DNA of 64,000 nucleotides from Favolaschia claudopus (Eukaryota; Basidiomycota; Agaricomycetes; Agaricales; Mycenaceae). The stretch is from NCBI GenBank assembly GCA_037176885.1, contig JAWWNJ010000255.1, positions 1 through 64,000 on the forward strand. The letters are read 5' to 3'. Position numbers and translations under genes: made by a program. A model generated the notes under the pieces. The model saw only the letters and a list, made by a program, of their open reading frames with translations. It was not told where the DNA came from and did no database searches. Below, one piece after another: positions 10,351-22,451 of the stretch; within the stretch, counting starts at the first letter, position 1; each line of letters starts with the position of its first letter.

Positions 10351-11904
10351 CCTAATCTAATAAAAGTTTCAGTACGGTGAATACCAGTGTATACAAGCCT
10401 CCGTTTCGCGAAACTTCATCGGGGGAGCGTGTTTCAGGCAATGCCACCATAAAACACTATGGTGAGGTTTCGCGTATGACTTCGCCCAATACGTGCGCCC
10501 CAACGCAGCCTACGCGGAGACGGGGGCTTGAGAGAAGCTTCTTACCTATTTCAAGCAAGTTTCCCAACTCTAGACGTTCTTTTGGCGATTCAGAGGCGCG
10601 ACGACGACGAGATGATGGGAGGAAGAGAGGAGACAAGAGCGTGTCACAGCCGTGATGACGTGACAATTACCTGTTTCGGCGATTGGGAAACCCAAACCTT
10701 TCCTTAGTATCGCACATGTTCCCCATCTCCTGCGTCGCGGACACACTCTTTTGTTCTCTAAACTATGAACCCTTTCTTGGCTACTATAGATCTTAGAATT
10801 CTGAGAGGGTCATTTTGGGAAACCTACCCGCCCTCCGCTTTCAAGCCCACCGTTCATCTTCTCGATCAAGTTTCAACGAAGAACAACTGGTGCTTTGTGG
10901 CCAAAAACGGAAGATATACGGTTTGTGGGCCCTTTCGAAAAAAATTGGCAAGTCGAAATGCCAGTCCTTTCGTTTTGAACCAATTAGGATAAAGTTCTTT
11001 CCTCTCAGACATACTTAACTTAGCCATCCTGCCGGTCTTACACGCGTACCCTCGTCGGAGCCTCAAGTCAATATTTGGTTTGGGTATCCAACAGGCATCT
11101 AAATTGGAGCAAACGGTGCAATATGAAGGGATTCGGGAGGGAGTAAATGGTGAAGATTTGGGGAATCATGGGTTTTCACCACCTCGAAACTCCCGTGAGT
11201 GGATCACACCCATTTTGAGGGTATTGACCGCAAATTTCTTCCAGAATTGTCCATTCAGCTACCATAATCAATTCAGTAACCTGCGGCTCCCATAAGAAAT
11301 CGAACGAGTCCCCATTTTCGGCTGTCTCGTCGCTCGATGGTTTTCCTCGCCATCCAGCTAACCGCACCGTCACCCCCAACTTTCATCTCGCGCAGCCAAT
11401 TAGTTGCCAACGCGCACCACGGTGAGAATTCCTTGCCTTCAACATTATACATGGTTCAGAATTTCAAAGATGTACGGTTTTGCCTCAAAATTATATGATT
11501 ATCTCATGTTCCTCGACAAACCCAAATTGGGAAACCGAAATCTACGACCTGTTCGACGGCATTCGGCGACATTCCGGGCTCAAGGGTGGTATCACGCAGG
11601 CCGAAATTCTCAGCCGTTCAACATATCATCTCGTCCCGGACAGAAACACCCAGCTAACTGCAATATTCGCGGATCAATCATATATACACCTATGCTAATG
11701 TTTTTCGCGTCTAGAGTCCACGCGACGCGTTTTTTGGTTTGGAATTTGGACATCAGATGCGTTTCATTAATATAATTTGACCTGCATTCACAGACTGCCG
11801 GTAATGTCGACCTTCATCTTCAAGTTTTCCAAGAAACGAAGATCACCTCAGGATTGATCAACCACAAACAAACCAAAATCTATTGCTCTCTGACCTTTAC
11901 CCTC
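10351..11904. other. Intergenic, no supported gene
   Basis: Only short ORFs lie here. A minus-strand frame at 11176-11379 has protein-like composition (FLWEPQVTELIMVAEWTILE) but no supported start or splice partners, so I leave it as a possible relic. No repeats or RNA genes were seen. Confidence 0.4.
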
Positions 11905-12838
11905 ATGAGGGAACGGAAACGGAAAAAATCTAGAGCATCATCGGACGACGACGCAGAGTATACTCCCCAGTAAGAAAGTACCTTCATCTTGCTAGCTTGT
12001 GTCTAAATTCCTCCGTCAGAGAATTGAGGAGCCAGGAGGAGCGGGCGACGAGAAAGCGCGCCGCTTGGCGGAGTTACTATGCACAGTGCGTCCGTTTACC
12101 GATTTCTCGCACCTCTCTCACAATTCACTGCCTTCAGGCATCCGGAATACCGGGAATCCAAGCGCCTCAGAATGCAAGTGATCAGGTATGTGCTACGTTC
12201 TGTTAATGTTTTCATGGTGTGATTTCTGGTAGACAAAAGAAAAAGCAGGCGAGGCGGCGGTGGGACCCTCCCAAGATAATCAGGGAACCTTCGCCATCGT
12301 CCAGCGAGGGTGGTGCTCGACCTACGCCCAGCGAGGGCGGCTACGCAGCCTCCGGCGAAGAATTTGAGGACGAGGAGGGTCACTACGAGCCGTCGATTAC
12401 GGAGCCCGCTCCTCGCATGGGACCCTCGCCGACCGCTAGGTGCGTACTCCTTCCCTTCCTCCGAGTAATAGCTGCGACTCAAATTGATGAACAGCGAGAT
12501 TGTCGGCGAATCATACGACGGCCAGCTTCCAACGTTGTGGAAAAGGAAGCTGGACGAAATCAAAGCGCGAGAGAGTGCGGCCGAGGCGGTGGAGCGCGAG
12601 GAATTCGAGGTGAAGGCGCAGCAGGAAGCAGAGGCGCGGCTCCGAGAGCAGGAGACCATCGCGTCGCAGGTGCTGTCGTCACTGTATAAGGTGCGTTTGC
12701 CTTCACATTGTTTCTACTTGATCCAATTTTTTTTCAAAGGCCAGCGCGGTGGCGCTGCCGCCGACGCCTCCCTTCGCCGCGCTCGCTGCAAGCAGTCCAC
12801 TTCCGCCCTCATCCCCGCCACCACTTTCTACCCCCTGA
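11905..12838 (+). CDS. Charged coiled-coil protein, 226 aa, unknown
   Basis: Six exons close in phase: 11905-11969, 12020-12085, 12138-12185, 12233-12439, 12495-12690 and 12740-12838. All introns are GT-AG and 48-55 nt. The product begins MRERKRKKSRASSDDDAEYT, has basic helices, a Ser/Glu-rich acidic region and a predicted coiled coil (IKARESAAEAVEREEFEVKA). It ends in a Pro/Ala-rich tail. Downstream of the stop another frame stays proline-rich to about 13020, so the last exon could be longer if one more intron is used. The basic N-terminus suggests a nuclear protein, but no domain is recognised. Long stretches of matching phase make the gene model reliable. Confidence 0.7.
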
Positions 12839-13655
12839 CCTCGATTTTGCTCCCCGCATCGCGCGCGCACCGCCGGCTGGCGGTTGGACGAGCTCGCCCA
12901 TGACCTCACTCCCTATTGCGACCCCTTCCCCCGATCCACCACCTCGCCGTCGCCAAGCCAATCAACGCAACGGCCGGGAGCCACGTCCGCGTTGGCAAAC
13001 CCCGGAATACGATGGGCCGGAAGAAATGCTGACGCTCACCGCCACGAAAACTCTTTGCCGATATCTTGAAAGCACGCAGGAAGGCACGCGGGGGTCGGAG
13101 CTAGATATTACCTGTTGGGGACGGCCGGACATTGTAAACCCTTTTGCATTGAATACACCCTGCCGTATATCCGTTCAGTAGCTTCTGTTCGAATCTGTCG
13201 TCAATAACACTGCCTCAGTCTGAACGCCGATCTTTCCGTAAGTATCTCACCCCCACTTTAACCAAATCAAATCCATCAGAAATCTCATCATTTCACACGG
13301 ATTGATCCAGACAAAGCAAAGACAAAGTGTAAGTAAAAGCGAGGAGAATTCGTACCCTAGCGCAGTATTGGTTCAATAGGTAGGTCGCTTATATGTGAGT
13401 AGTAATATAGAACAATGTAAGAATGCAGATAGAGAGAGTGGAGGGGAAGACATTACTTACCATCAATCAAAAGCAATCATGCGTTGGCCAAGCAAATCAC
13501 CAGGCCCATCCGGGTTCCGGGGCGCGACCGGTCACTGACCGGTCCATGGAATCAACTTATCAAGGGCATCGCACCCATGGAATCAAAGAAAAATTTGCAA
13601 TGGCCTCCATGGGCTGGAACGAATACGATGCGTGCACGAAAAAAACATATACAAT
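12839..13655. other. Intergenic, no supported gene
   Basis: The first 350 nt remain Pro/Ser-biased in one frame and could be a downstream exon of the preceding gene. The rest shows no ORF, repeat or RNA gene that I can support. Confidence 0.35.
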
Positions 13656-14290
13656 TCACGGGGTACATCTCGCAACGATAGTATCTACGCCGCCCGCCGC
13701 CGCCGCCGCAACATCCACCCAGTCCTCCTCCGCGATCTTCTTGACGTTGTCGGGGTAGTTGGTGCGGTAGAAGTCGAGGGCGACTCCAAAACCCTGCTTC
13801 CTGTGGCAGGAGTTGTTGGGGACTCCCGTCACTTGCTTCTTGGCGTCATCGCTAAGGAGAAAGGTCAGTACAGAGGCGATGAAAAACGAGGGGGAGAGGT
13901 ACGCACAACGACGCGTAGACGCCGGGGTTGCGTCCGACAAGCACAACGTAGTATACCGAGCCCTTGATCTGATTCTCGTAGCGGGCGGCGATGGTCTGGG
14001 GGGTGTCGGCCTCGCCTTCCACGAAGATGGCCTGAGTGACGGCTGCGGGAGGAAGGGATCAGAAGGGGAGAGGTGAGGGAGAAGGAGGAGAAACGCACAT
14101 TCTCCACCGAGGAGGGTTGAGAGGTTTGCTAAGATTGAATCAGCGTTGAAGAGCGACATGTAGAGCTGAAAAACGTACCCTGTGCCATGCCGGTGTGGCG
14201 TGCAATGGCTTGGAGGTGGACGATCAGCTCCGATAGCTCGGCCCGTTTGGTGCCATCGTCGTTGAAAAGGTGGGCGGCGGGGGCAGACAT
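13656..14290 (-). CDS. Viroplasmin/RNase H1 N-terminal-like small protein A, 157 aa
   Basis: Four exons close in phase: 14179-14290 (ATG), 14099-14128, 13907-14042 and 13656-13851 (TGA). The N-terminal half is helical. The C-terminal half has the signature of the caulimovirus-viroplasmin/RNase HI N-terminal fold: SVYYVVLVGRNPGVYASF, then DDAKKQVTGVPNNSCHRKQG and an aromatic FYRTNY. In RNase H1 this small domain binds RNA:DNA hybrids; here no RNase H catalytic domain follows, so a nucleic-acid or protein adaptor role is only inferred. Intron phases (1, 1, 2) and the intron position inside the GVYAS motif are the same as in the paralog at 51817-52473. Confidence 0.7.
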
Positions 14291-14644
14291 GAGTGTAGAT
14301 GTGAGGGGTTTTTTTGGAGGTGGGGAGGGAAAGACCAAGTATATCTGAGAAAGCAGTGAGTGGATATGTTTGGCTGGAGACGGACCACGCTGAAACGCTG
14401 CACTTGAATATATCGATATGAGATGCAAAGTGCGCAATGGACTAATCCACTACAAAACACACAAACAACTCAACCAACACACACAACACTCCAACACTTA
14501 TATATGTCTCAACAAGATACACCAAGTGCTTCCTATTGAGTTCGTGGGGTCCAATCCGAAATCCAGATGTAGTTCAACTTCGTCTACTGGTCTGAACTGA
14601 CGCAAAACAAGTTCTTTACTGACTATAGTTTAGAGGAAATCCGT

Positions 14645-16025
14645 CCGCGGACTTTCCAATGAACAAGGTATATCGGTTTTTTAGGATACAAGACTGGGAG
14701 GAACTCCGACAGTCAGGGCGAATTGAATATATTAGACACCAGCCAATTGCTAGAAATGCCTCGTACACACACTTCTTACAGTGCCACTGCGACTGTAGAC
14801 CTGAACTTCCAAGCTCTCAGGTACGTTTGACACTCCTTTATATAGCACAAGCTCCAAGGCACTAATCGTATCCCGTCAGGTTACGTGCAGGCAAGTCTGA
14901 ACACGATGCGTCCGCGGATAGATCGTCTACTCTCTTCAACTTGGGGAGATACTAGTTCACTCTTAAGCACACTTTCACTTCAACTGATTCTGAGTAGTCC
15001 GCGGGTTAAGTGGACCAGTCAAACGCAACACTGGTAAATGGGGGCGAGCAATGCTCAAACGGGCCAAGTCCTTGGAAGGTTACTGGGTTGGCTATGCCAC
15101 GACAAAACTCCACAGTCCAAAGTTTCCGCGGGTGAACGCTTCTAGAAACTTAAGTCTTAATTCACACTTGTCTGAACTTCAACAAATCGTTCCTAATGAA
15201 GACAAAAACTAGCAAGCAGATAACTCCAATTTAAATGCCTCTACGTCCCTGCCTGAGTACACCAACGCCGTCAATGACCTGCGCGCGATGAACTAGACAA
15301 ACGACGAGAAATACATGGTCTTTTATACTAATGCCAAGAAAATACATGATGTAAACAAATCTGAGTCAAGATACAGAAACAATTGAGTTGGGATTGGGTA
15401 TACGTAGGTCTAGCAGCCGTCTGCCGCTCTGAATCGTCACGATCCGTCCATGAAAAGTCATCTATTCTGACCATCTCACGGTTGAATCACTATCTTGGTC
15501 ATCCGCGGATGTGTATCACTGTTCCGCTCCGACGTGTCTCCCCGGCATCCATGTAGATCCTCTAAATCATATGGTTGCTCCACTCCGTCTAGACCCTTCT
15601 AGATCTCTAGTTCTGTTTCCAGATCATCAGATCACCGTCTAAGACATTCCTATGCTTCAGTGTCAAACTATCTCATCAGCGGCATACAGGAAAGTGCTTC
15701 CGTGATGTACATGCCGAGTCCGCGGAGTATTCTCCGTGACATGATGGATGTCCGCAATCACTGTTCCAGATCTGAGGCATTACCGTGCCGTTGATCCAAC
15801 GTCCGGCACCCTTATGTTCAAGGTACATTGGTGCGGCAACCTGTCTGTAAGTCTTCGGCAGGTCCGCGGCGTCTATGTATCTCATAGACCTTTCGTTTGG
15901 ATACTCCGCGGGCCTTCCTCCGACGTTCCGTCTTGCTTTACTACAAGTCCAGACTGCACTTCAACTCAGTCTTCATCTGTTACTCTTGCAACACCCAAAA
16001 CCTTGGGTTACTCCGTGTGCCGCGG
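14645..16025. repeat. Gene-free stretch with nine CCGCGG sites
   Basis: CCGCGG occurs at 14645, 14912, 14999, 15126, 15503, 15720, 15864, 15906 and 16020, mostly within (A/G)TCCGCGG(A/G). One site per roughly 4 kb would be expected by chance. No ORF of note spans the stretch. The motif is palindromic and CpG-rich, so it could be a spaced protein-binding or methylation target, or a relic of a repeat. No terminal repeats were found. Confidence 0.5.
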
Positions 16026-16398
16026 GCCTCTATGATTATCTCCAGTAACGTTACGACCAGCAGCTCGGAGCTCACTCTGATCCTCCTTCAAGTCACCATG
16101 AACAGGAGTACTGACTTCCTATTGATAGTCGAGTAAAGCCCTCAGTGCCATGCAGCTAATATGGGTATTTGTGCCACAAGTCACTACAAAAGCTAGATAA
16201 ATACGCGCAAAATTGACCACGCGTATCAACGGGGCATCACGAGAAGCGAAAGCAAACGACGAGTTGCAACAACAAACAGATATTTCCCTCCCACGTCGCC
16301 ACAGAAACTCCAGCTCCTCCCCACCGCTCAGTCGTCAAGAGTGCAGGTAAGATATAGCCCACGAGTTTCCATTGGAATTGGCTCAAGTAGTCTCAGTG

Positions 16399-19216
16399 AT
16401 GGCGAAAAGCAATGCTAAAAAGCGCTCGCGAAAGCGAGTGGCCAGGGAGAACCGGAAAAATTTGAGATTGTGGGCCGAAGGAGCTCGGGAGACCATCCTG
16501 AGTCCCCATCTTGAGGCATACCAGGCAGCCAAGGATCAAGGGCGTCGCCAGGAAAGAAAGATCCTCAAGAAAATTTGTCGAGAATTTCACGCACGCGTCA
16601 GCTGGCGGGTTCAAGATCACGAGGAGCCAGTCCTCAAAGACTGGGATGCGAACACTGTTGAAGACGAGGAATTGTTGACTGAGGATGAGGCGGCGGCTAA
16701 GAACGCGCGAATGGTGGAGCTTGACGCGGTGAGTCACATTGTGACATGTAACACTTCTTTCCTCATCCACTCTCAGCGAATTCGTCGCTGGTTCACCTAC
16801 CGACTGAGGAAAATTCGCAAGAACCAACACTCCAGCAGAGATGAAGACCCAAGAAAAGACCCCTACGCCGTACTGCTAGCCAATCTATCCGGCGTAATCG
16901 CACCCCCCAAAGCACTGCAAGGCTATCAACAATTCATGCGGGAGTCATACGAGGAGAAGATTGCGCCGCTCGTCGCGGAACGGTGGGAGCAGGAAAAGAA
17001 GGATCATACCAGGTTGGCAGAACGTTCGAAAGAGCCTAAGGCGGGGTTTCGCGCCGAGGTTGCCCGCCAGGTGTTTGCTAGTCTGCCAGAAGACGAGCGA
17101 AAGGCAATCGGAGAACGCGCCAAACAGCAAGCTGCGGAAGCGAAGGCCGCATACATGGATTCATTGAAGGCTACCCCCTCTCAAACCCCCGCGGCTCGTC
17201 AAAAGTAAGCACTTTCTTCCCTATATTTGGCTTCGTTAAAAGTTCCTATCCTTTACAGATGTATCGACGCGGTTGCTGATTTTGCCGGCCCTATTCTGCA
17301 GGGACTTCATGCCCACACAGGCATGCATGCCACCCTTATCATGGGTGGGCCGGTGCCGATGTTTGGCGGGGAATTGCGCACTGTGCAGTAAGTCCCGTCG
17401 TTAGTCGCTCGCTTAAAGACCTTCGTGCTGAGCATATCTCCAGCGTTTCTTATGGACGTAATCGCACCGTCCTCGGTCTTCACTGGCCGCAATGGGACAA
17501 ACCCCGGTTCGCTGAAGTCACTAAATGCATGACAGATTACTTGCATACAGCTTACAGTATGTGCTACTCTAATGGTCGGCTTTACCATTCTTACCCCTCA
17601 CAGCTCCCCAGGAATGTGCCGCTTCCGCCCTAAATGCCGCACCCGACTTCAGTGGCGCTTCGTATACCATCAACGCACCAGACGACGAGTCCAGCTCGGA
17701 TTCATCTTCTGACTCAGATTCGTCTGATTCCGGGTCTTCGGATGAAGAGGAAGATGACGAGTCTGAAGACTCGGAACGGCGTCCTGCAAAGAAGCGGAAG
17801 ATTAGCGCCCCCACAACGACTGCGACATCCAAGACGAAGAATAAATCGACGAGCTCGAAGGCGAAGCGCGCCTCGACAAAGAAGGGTCGGTCGTCTGTCG
17901 TAGGAGGAGTCGGTGCGTCATTATCGCGTGGTTTTTCTTTGTATCTGAATTCTGAATTAGCTAATGGTGGTGAAACCGCTGCCTCCACTCCTGCCACCGT
18001 TTCTGACCCCGCCCCTGCTCCTTCCCCCGACCCACCCGCAACTGACGACCCCGCCCCTGCTCCTTCCCCCGACCCACCCGCAACTGACGACAACGCCCCT
18101 GCTGCCCCCGGCGACGACAACACCGACGACACCGATGACGACGGCCCTCGCTTTGATGGACCATATATGGGGTATCACATACCTGAATCGGAGCGTCAGA
18201 AAAATATCGAGCGAAACAAGGCACTCTTATTGCGATTGAAAAACGATGTCGGCGCCGATCTTAACACACTACTAGCAGAGCTCAGAGGTGAACCCGCAGC
18301 TCCTTCAAGCCAGTCGACCGCATCCAAGGCCCGCCCACGCGCACGGCCTCGTGCTGCGGCTACCCCTCGCACTGGCACCCGGAACTCAGCTCGTCTTGCG
18401 ACCGGCTCTACAACCGCCGCTCCCACCCAACCTGTCGATCCTCCGCCTGTGTCAGCCCCTTCACCAGCTGCGCCTGTGGTCGCGCCGTCTGACTCGCCTT
18501 CGGAACCGACTCCTGACTCACCTGCGGGACCGACAATTGTGCCTCGTGATGGTGCCGACTCTGACTCACCCACCCCGCCCAGTCCACTCCCTCCTCTTTC
18601 TCAAGCAGCCCAGACCGCGATTGCGAATACCACAGCGCCTCCACCGCCCCGTGCGACTCGTTCCGCGTCTGCAGCCGAAGCACCGCCTTACCCACCTCAC
18701 GCCGCACCATGGTTCCGCGACGCCTACGCCGCCATGACAAGAATCGACCTCGGTCCCCACTTCCACGCGTTAGTTGCGGCTTGGACCCGGATGGAAGCGG
18801 CTTCGCGCTTCGAACACAGCGAGTCAAATTTGTCGCCCAAACTCAGGCCGAAACAGGTGGGGGCATGGATTGCCGCCAATCGACGCGGTACAGACCCGTT
18901 GGTGGAGAATCCAACCGAGTACGCTGCACAGTGGCAGCAATGGTGGGATTCCCTCCAACCGTCGTGGAGGAGCAGGGATGCCGAGGGTCGATGGAGTATA
19001 TCCGCAACTTACGGTGGCGCCGGGAGAGAGTGGGGCCCACTCTACCGCTGGGGCGTTAATGGCGTGCTGAGTATCCTTGCGTCGTTGTATTTTTGGGGAT
19101 GTGCAGTTCAGTCTAACCAGGATCTTCTGCCTCTTTGGGAAGCGGCCGTGGTGGATGTCGTTTGGATGCTTGAGGGAATGGCGCTATATTACGAGATGTT
19201 CAAAGGGAAATTTTGA
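16399..19216 (+). CDS. Large agaric-expanded protein, 854 aa, unknown (copy 1)
   Basis: Six exons close in phase: 16399-16728, 16777-17204, 17259-17387, 17444-17556, 17604-17912 and 17961-19216. The N-terminus is basic (MAKSNAKKRSRKRVAR) and is followed by a charged helical region with RIRRWFTYRLRKIR. A central compact block reads LIMGGPVPMFGGELRTVHVS, ending at TPQECAASALN. Then come a long acidic Ser/Asp tract and a basic KKRKISAP patch (nuclear-like). A Pro/Ser-rich linker contains a 42-bp exact tandem duplication (DPAPAPSPDPPATD twice). The last 150 residues are Trp-rich (WRSRDAEGRWSISATYGG). The same block order occurs in the gene at 48085-50944. I know this as a recurrent agaric family without an assigned function. 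Confidence 0.75.
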
Positions 19217-19654
19217 GGCTGTATTGGTTTGGGGGAAACAATTTTGTTACATGATTTTGACTTTGAATTACATGATCCTTGACTTTGAGAGAATGAGTAT
19301 GTACTTAAATTTTTTTTTTGCAGTCGTGAATCAATAAAACGTCAGAGTCCAAAAAGATGGCCATTTGCATTAACAAAAGCACACCCTACGGGACTCGAAC
19401 ACAAGGACGCAGTATAAGCAGGCCCACAAGCTTGCGGACACATTCACTACCTTTAGAACAGCAGAGGTACAACGACTTGTAAGTAACAAGGGCATGTGTA
19501 TGCACAGCGAATTGCTCCATATTAGATAAAGACAATGTTTCTGCGAAATAGAAGATATTTACATGCCTAAATGCCCAGAGCAGTGGGAAGCGAGTCAAAA
19601 AGAAGTAGGGAGAGATTTCTGCCAGGACTGCTAAGAAAAGTGCATCGTGTCGGG

Positions 19655-19975
19655 TCGGGATGCGTGGGAAGTAATGGGGTGCCAAGGAAAAGGGCGGGAT
19701 GAGGCGGAGAGTTTTCGGATATTGGTGGGTAGGAAGCAATCGGGAGGTTCCGAGGAATAAGGGCGGGCTGAGGCGGACCGTTTTCGGGTTTTCATGGGTG
19801 GGAATGCAGTCGGGAGGTGCCGAGAAATGGGCGATGGATTTTCGGGTGCTGATGGGTGGGGAGCGATTGGGGTGCCGAGAAAAGGGCGGGCTGAGGCGGA
19901 CCTTTTCAGGTGCTGATGGGAAATGTGCGGGTAGTACCGAGGAACAGCTTTCGGGTATGAGGGTGGGAAGTGACG
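19655..19975. repeat. Minisatellite, about 65-bp unit
   Basis: Roughly five degenerate copies of a unit containing AAAAGGGCGGGCTGAGGCGG, TTTTCGGGT and TGATGGGTGGGGAGCGAT follow one another. The long minus-strand ORF across it is Pro/Ser/His repetitive and is explained by the repeat rather than by a gene. The flanks 19217-19654 and 19976-20590 hold no supported gene, although a plus-strand ORF at 20195-20539 might be an upstream exon of the next gene. Confidence 0.55.
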
Positions 19976-20594
19976 GAAAGCGCTGATGATCAGGAGGGAT
20001 ATGAAATTTGGCGTGAGAATCCCTAGAAATCCACCCCATCAGTAATCGCAAAAAAATCGGTCGCTGGAATTTACAAGGGAACAATTACCACTCTTTCGGG
20101 CCTCAAAATCAGATGGCAAACACGCCCAAGCCCCCACAACGCGCCTGTACATTGTATGGCCTGTTAGGCAAGCAATTGGCTAGGTTCGTGGCTTTTGAAA
20201 GCGGGGCCCATGGCTACGTCCGTATATTTTAGTTTATATCTTAGGGCTAGGGCTCTCTATTCTTCCGATTATCCCTTTGCAGAGATAATTCCACTTGCGA
20301 CATACCGCCAATTTCACCGACCTTCAGCTGATCTTGTCTGGGCTGCAGTTGAAGGGTTGCTGGTGTGTGTGATCCATGCCTGCCTCTACTACCGAATGAT
20401 TGAGTTGTCCCAGGTTCAACAGTTCAAAGTGAGCAACAATACTGCAGGCTGTGCTGAAGTGCCCAAATTCAACTTGAACAGGAAACTACTCAATATCACT
20501 ACTGGCCTTCATCGGTCAGGGAAGAGCGGGTATGCATGAGTTTCATTCTGGATAGTATTTCCCCCTAACACGCTGCGTCCATCAGAACAGAGCA

Positions 20595-21847
20595 ATGATT
20601 TGCGTCAAGCAGAGACCGTTGCGCTTGTGTTTAACCATGCCGGATGATATGGTGAACCAGCAAAATATTGTAAATCTCGATACCGGGCTATCCTCTTGGC
20701 ATCATTCGTGGTTCAGATCTCAGCGTTCCAACCACAGAATCCCCAATACCGATTGCAATATTCTTGACAATTATTTGGCCACAGACCTGTCGAGCGCTGC
20801 TATTCAGCGTATTGACCTGGAGCATTTCCTTGCGACACTGCTTCCAATCTATTTCACCAAGTCAGTTCCCTTGTGCACACGTGAACAGCTTTTATTGGGC
20901 TCTGTCGTCGGCGGTAGTTATCATCATCAAACCCGTCCTAATTGTTTCATACCGCTTCGCCAGGCGTTTATTTCGGAATTCAACATGTTTTCGATTATAA
21001 ACTGGGAACCGCGAGCAATTCTAGGTTCAATTGACGGAAAAAGTCCAATGGCCAATATTAATCGGTGAGTGTTGTGTTGCAACTTTCAAGTATTTGTTGA
21101 GTATTTGCTCATCCGAGTCATCCTGTCAGTTTTACATTCCGACCCGGGTCATTCAAAGCTGGAGAGATACCTAGGGAACTCACGCACTCGATGGCAATCG
21201 GCCAAGGCCGTCAAGCAATTGGGCTGTCTCCGGGCAATATATTGTTTCAATGGTCCATCGGAGTTGATGACGGCCTGGCGGACAGGCTGAACATTTGTTG
21301 GCTTTCGCAGGCAAATATCTTGCTTCGAGACCTCACTATGAGACCAGATGGAATGTCGGGTGCAAGATATAGCTACGGTAATTTGCTGCAGAGAGGATTG
21401 GGCTGATTGCGACCTAATCATGAGTTCGCAGGAATAACTGATCGACTGCTCTGTTTAATCGTGATGGATGTCGATTTCCATCACTTGCTGCGTCCAACGG
21501 GCACGCCCACGCAAACGCACCTGTTCATTCAGTCTCCAATCGCGCGACACGGGGCGTCGGGTATCGGGGTCGATTTTTCCGACTCCAATCAGTGGTATTG
21601 GTCGCTAGATCCGTCTGGGGATATACCGATGTCCCAGGCTGAATGTGATGCTTTGGGCGTTCCCCGAATGCAGTTCCGTTTTGCGGCGCACGGAAGATTC
21701 TGGCAAGAATACCATTACAACGCAATTCGTGAGTTTCTTTCGGAAAAAGGCGTTGATCCATACAATCAAGATCTTCCTCGAATTTTCGGTGTACCGTGGC
21801 GGACAACAATTCAGACGGATGACACTTTAGCTCATACTGTTGGATGA
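20595..21847 (+). CDS. Agaric hypothetical protein, 377 aa
   Basis: Three exons close in phase from ATG 20595: 20595-21064, 21130-21377 and 21432-21847. The last exon holds the most distinctive part: a WYWSLDPSGDIPMSQAE block, an aromatic FRFAAHGRFWQEYHYN strand and a C-terminal KGVDPYNQDLPRIFGVPW block. I associate these with a recurrent agaric family of unknown function, from memory of similar proteins and not from a search. The middle exon (MAIGQGRQAIGLSPGNILFQ) is compact and beta-rich. The N-terminal 80 residues look less conserved, so the true start may be in an upstream exon. No catalytic motif is recognised. Confidence 0.55.
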
Positions 21848-22011
21848 ATTTTAATTCCTACGTATCCGTTTCGGTTCAGTACATAGCAAGTTCTTCAAAA
21901 TTATAGGATAGAATTATAACAAATCTAGCCGCTGGTTTACGGTTTCTCAGCAACTTGCATCCAGCACTTCAAGTTTGCCTCACAGCCTCTTGAATTTTCC
22001 ACACTGCGGTT

Positions 22012-22451
22012 AGTCCGTTAGTTACCGCGGCCTCATTACCGTTACCGCCCCTTATTATATAAGCTTCCGTTTTTGGAAACCCATTAACGACGCGCCGATA
22101 CTGCAAGAGCGCGTCGTTCGACATAAAGTACGTGTAAGCTCGGAATCAAAGCATCTTGTAGCTCCTAGAAACACCCCACAACTACTCCTGTAGACCAAAA
22201 AACTATCCAGCGTGCGGATTAAGGCTAACACTACCAAAAATGGTAAGACATAAATTCAAACCCAAAGAGCTTTGTGCTCACTGCAAGGTCTCATGTTGAA
22301 GATAATCACAGTGGAATCACCACTCAAATCGGCCCAACAAGTGGAAAGAACGCGTCAAACGCGTAAAGGTGTGCCGGAGATGCTTCCTAAAATGGCCTGC
22401 TTATATAATAAGGGATGGTAACGGTAATCAGACCGCGGTAACCAACAGACT
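22012..22451. mobile_element. MITE-like element with about 50-bp terminal inverted repeats
   Basis: The left end 22021-22064 and the reverse complement of the right end 22399-22442 match at 40 of 44 positions (GTTACCGCGG, ATTACCGTTACC and CCCTTATTATATAAGC blocks). Weaker pairing extends about 9 bp outward. Total length is about 440 bp and there is no transposase ORF, so it would be non-autonomous. Target-site duplications are not obvious because the outer edge is blurred. The inner segment has a CxxC/HxxxH-like run, too short to call a zinc finger. Confidence 0.7.

Noticed and set aside
19386..20084. 232-codon minus-strand ORF
   Set aside because: It spans the 65-bp minisatellite and its sequence is internally repetitive; no start context or domain.
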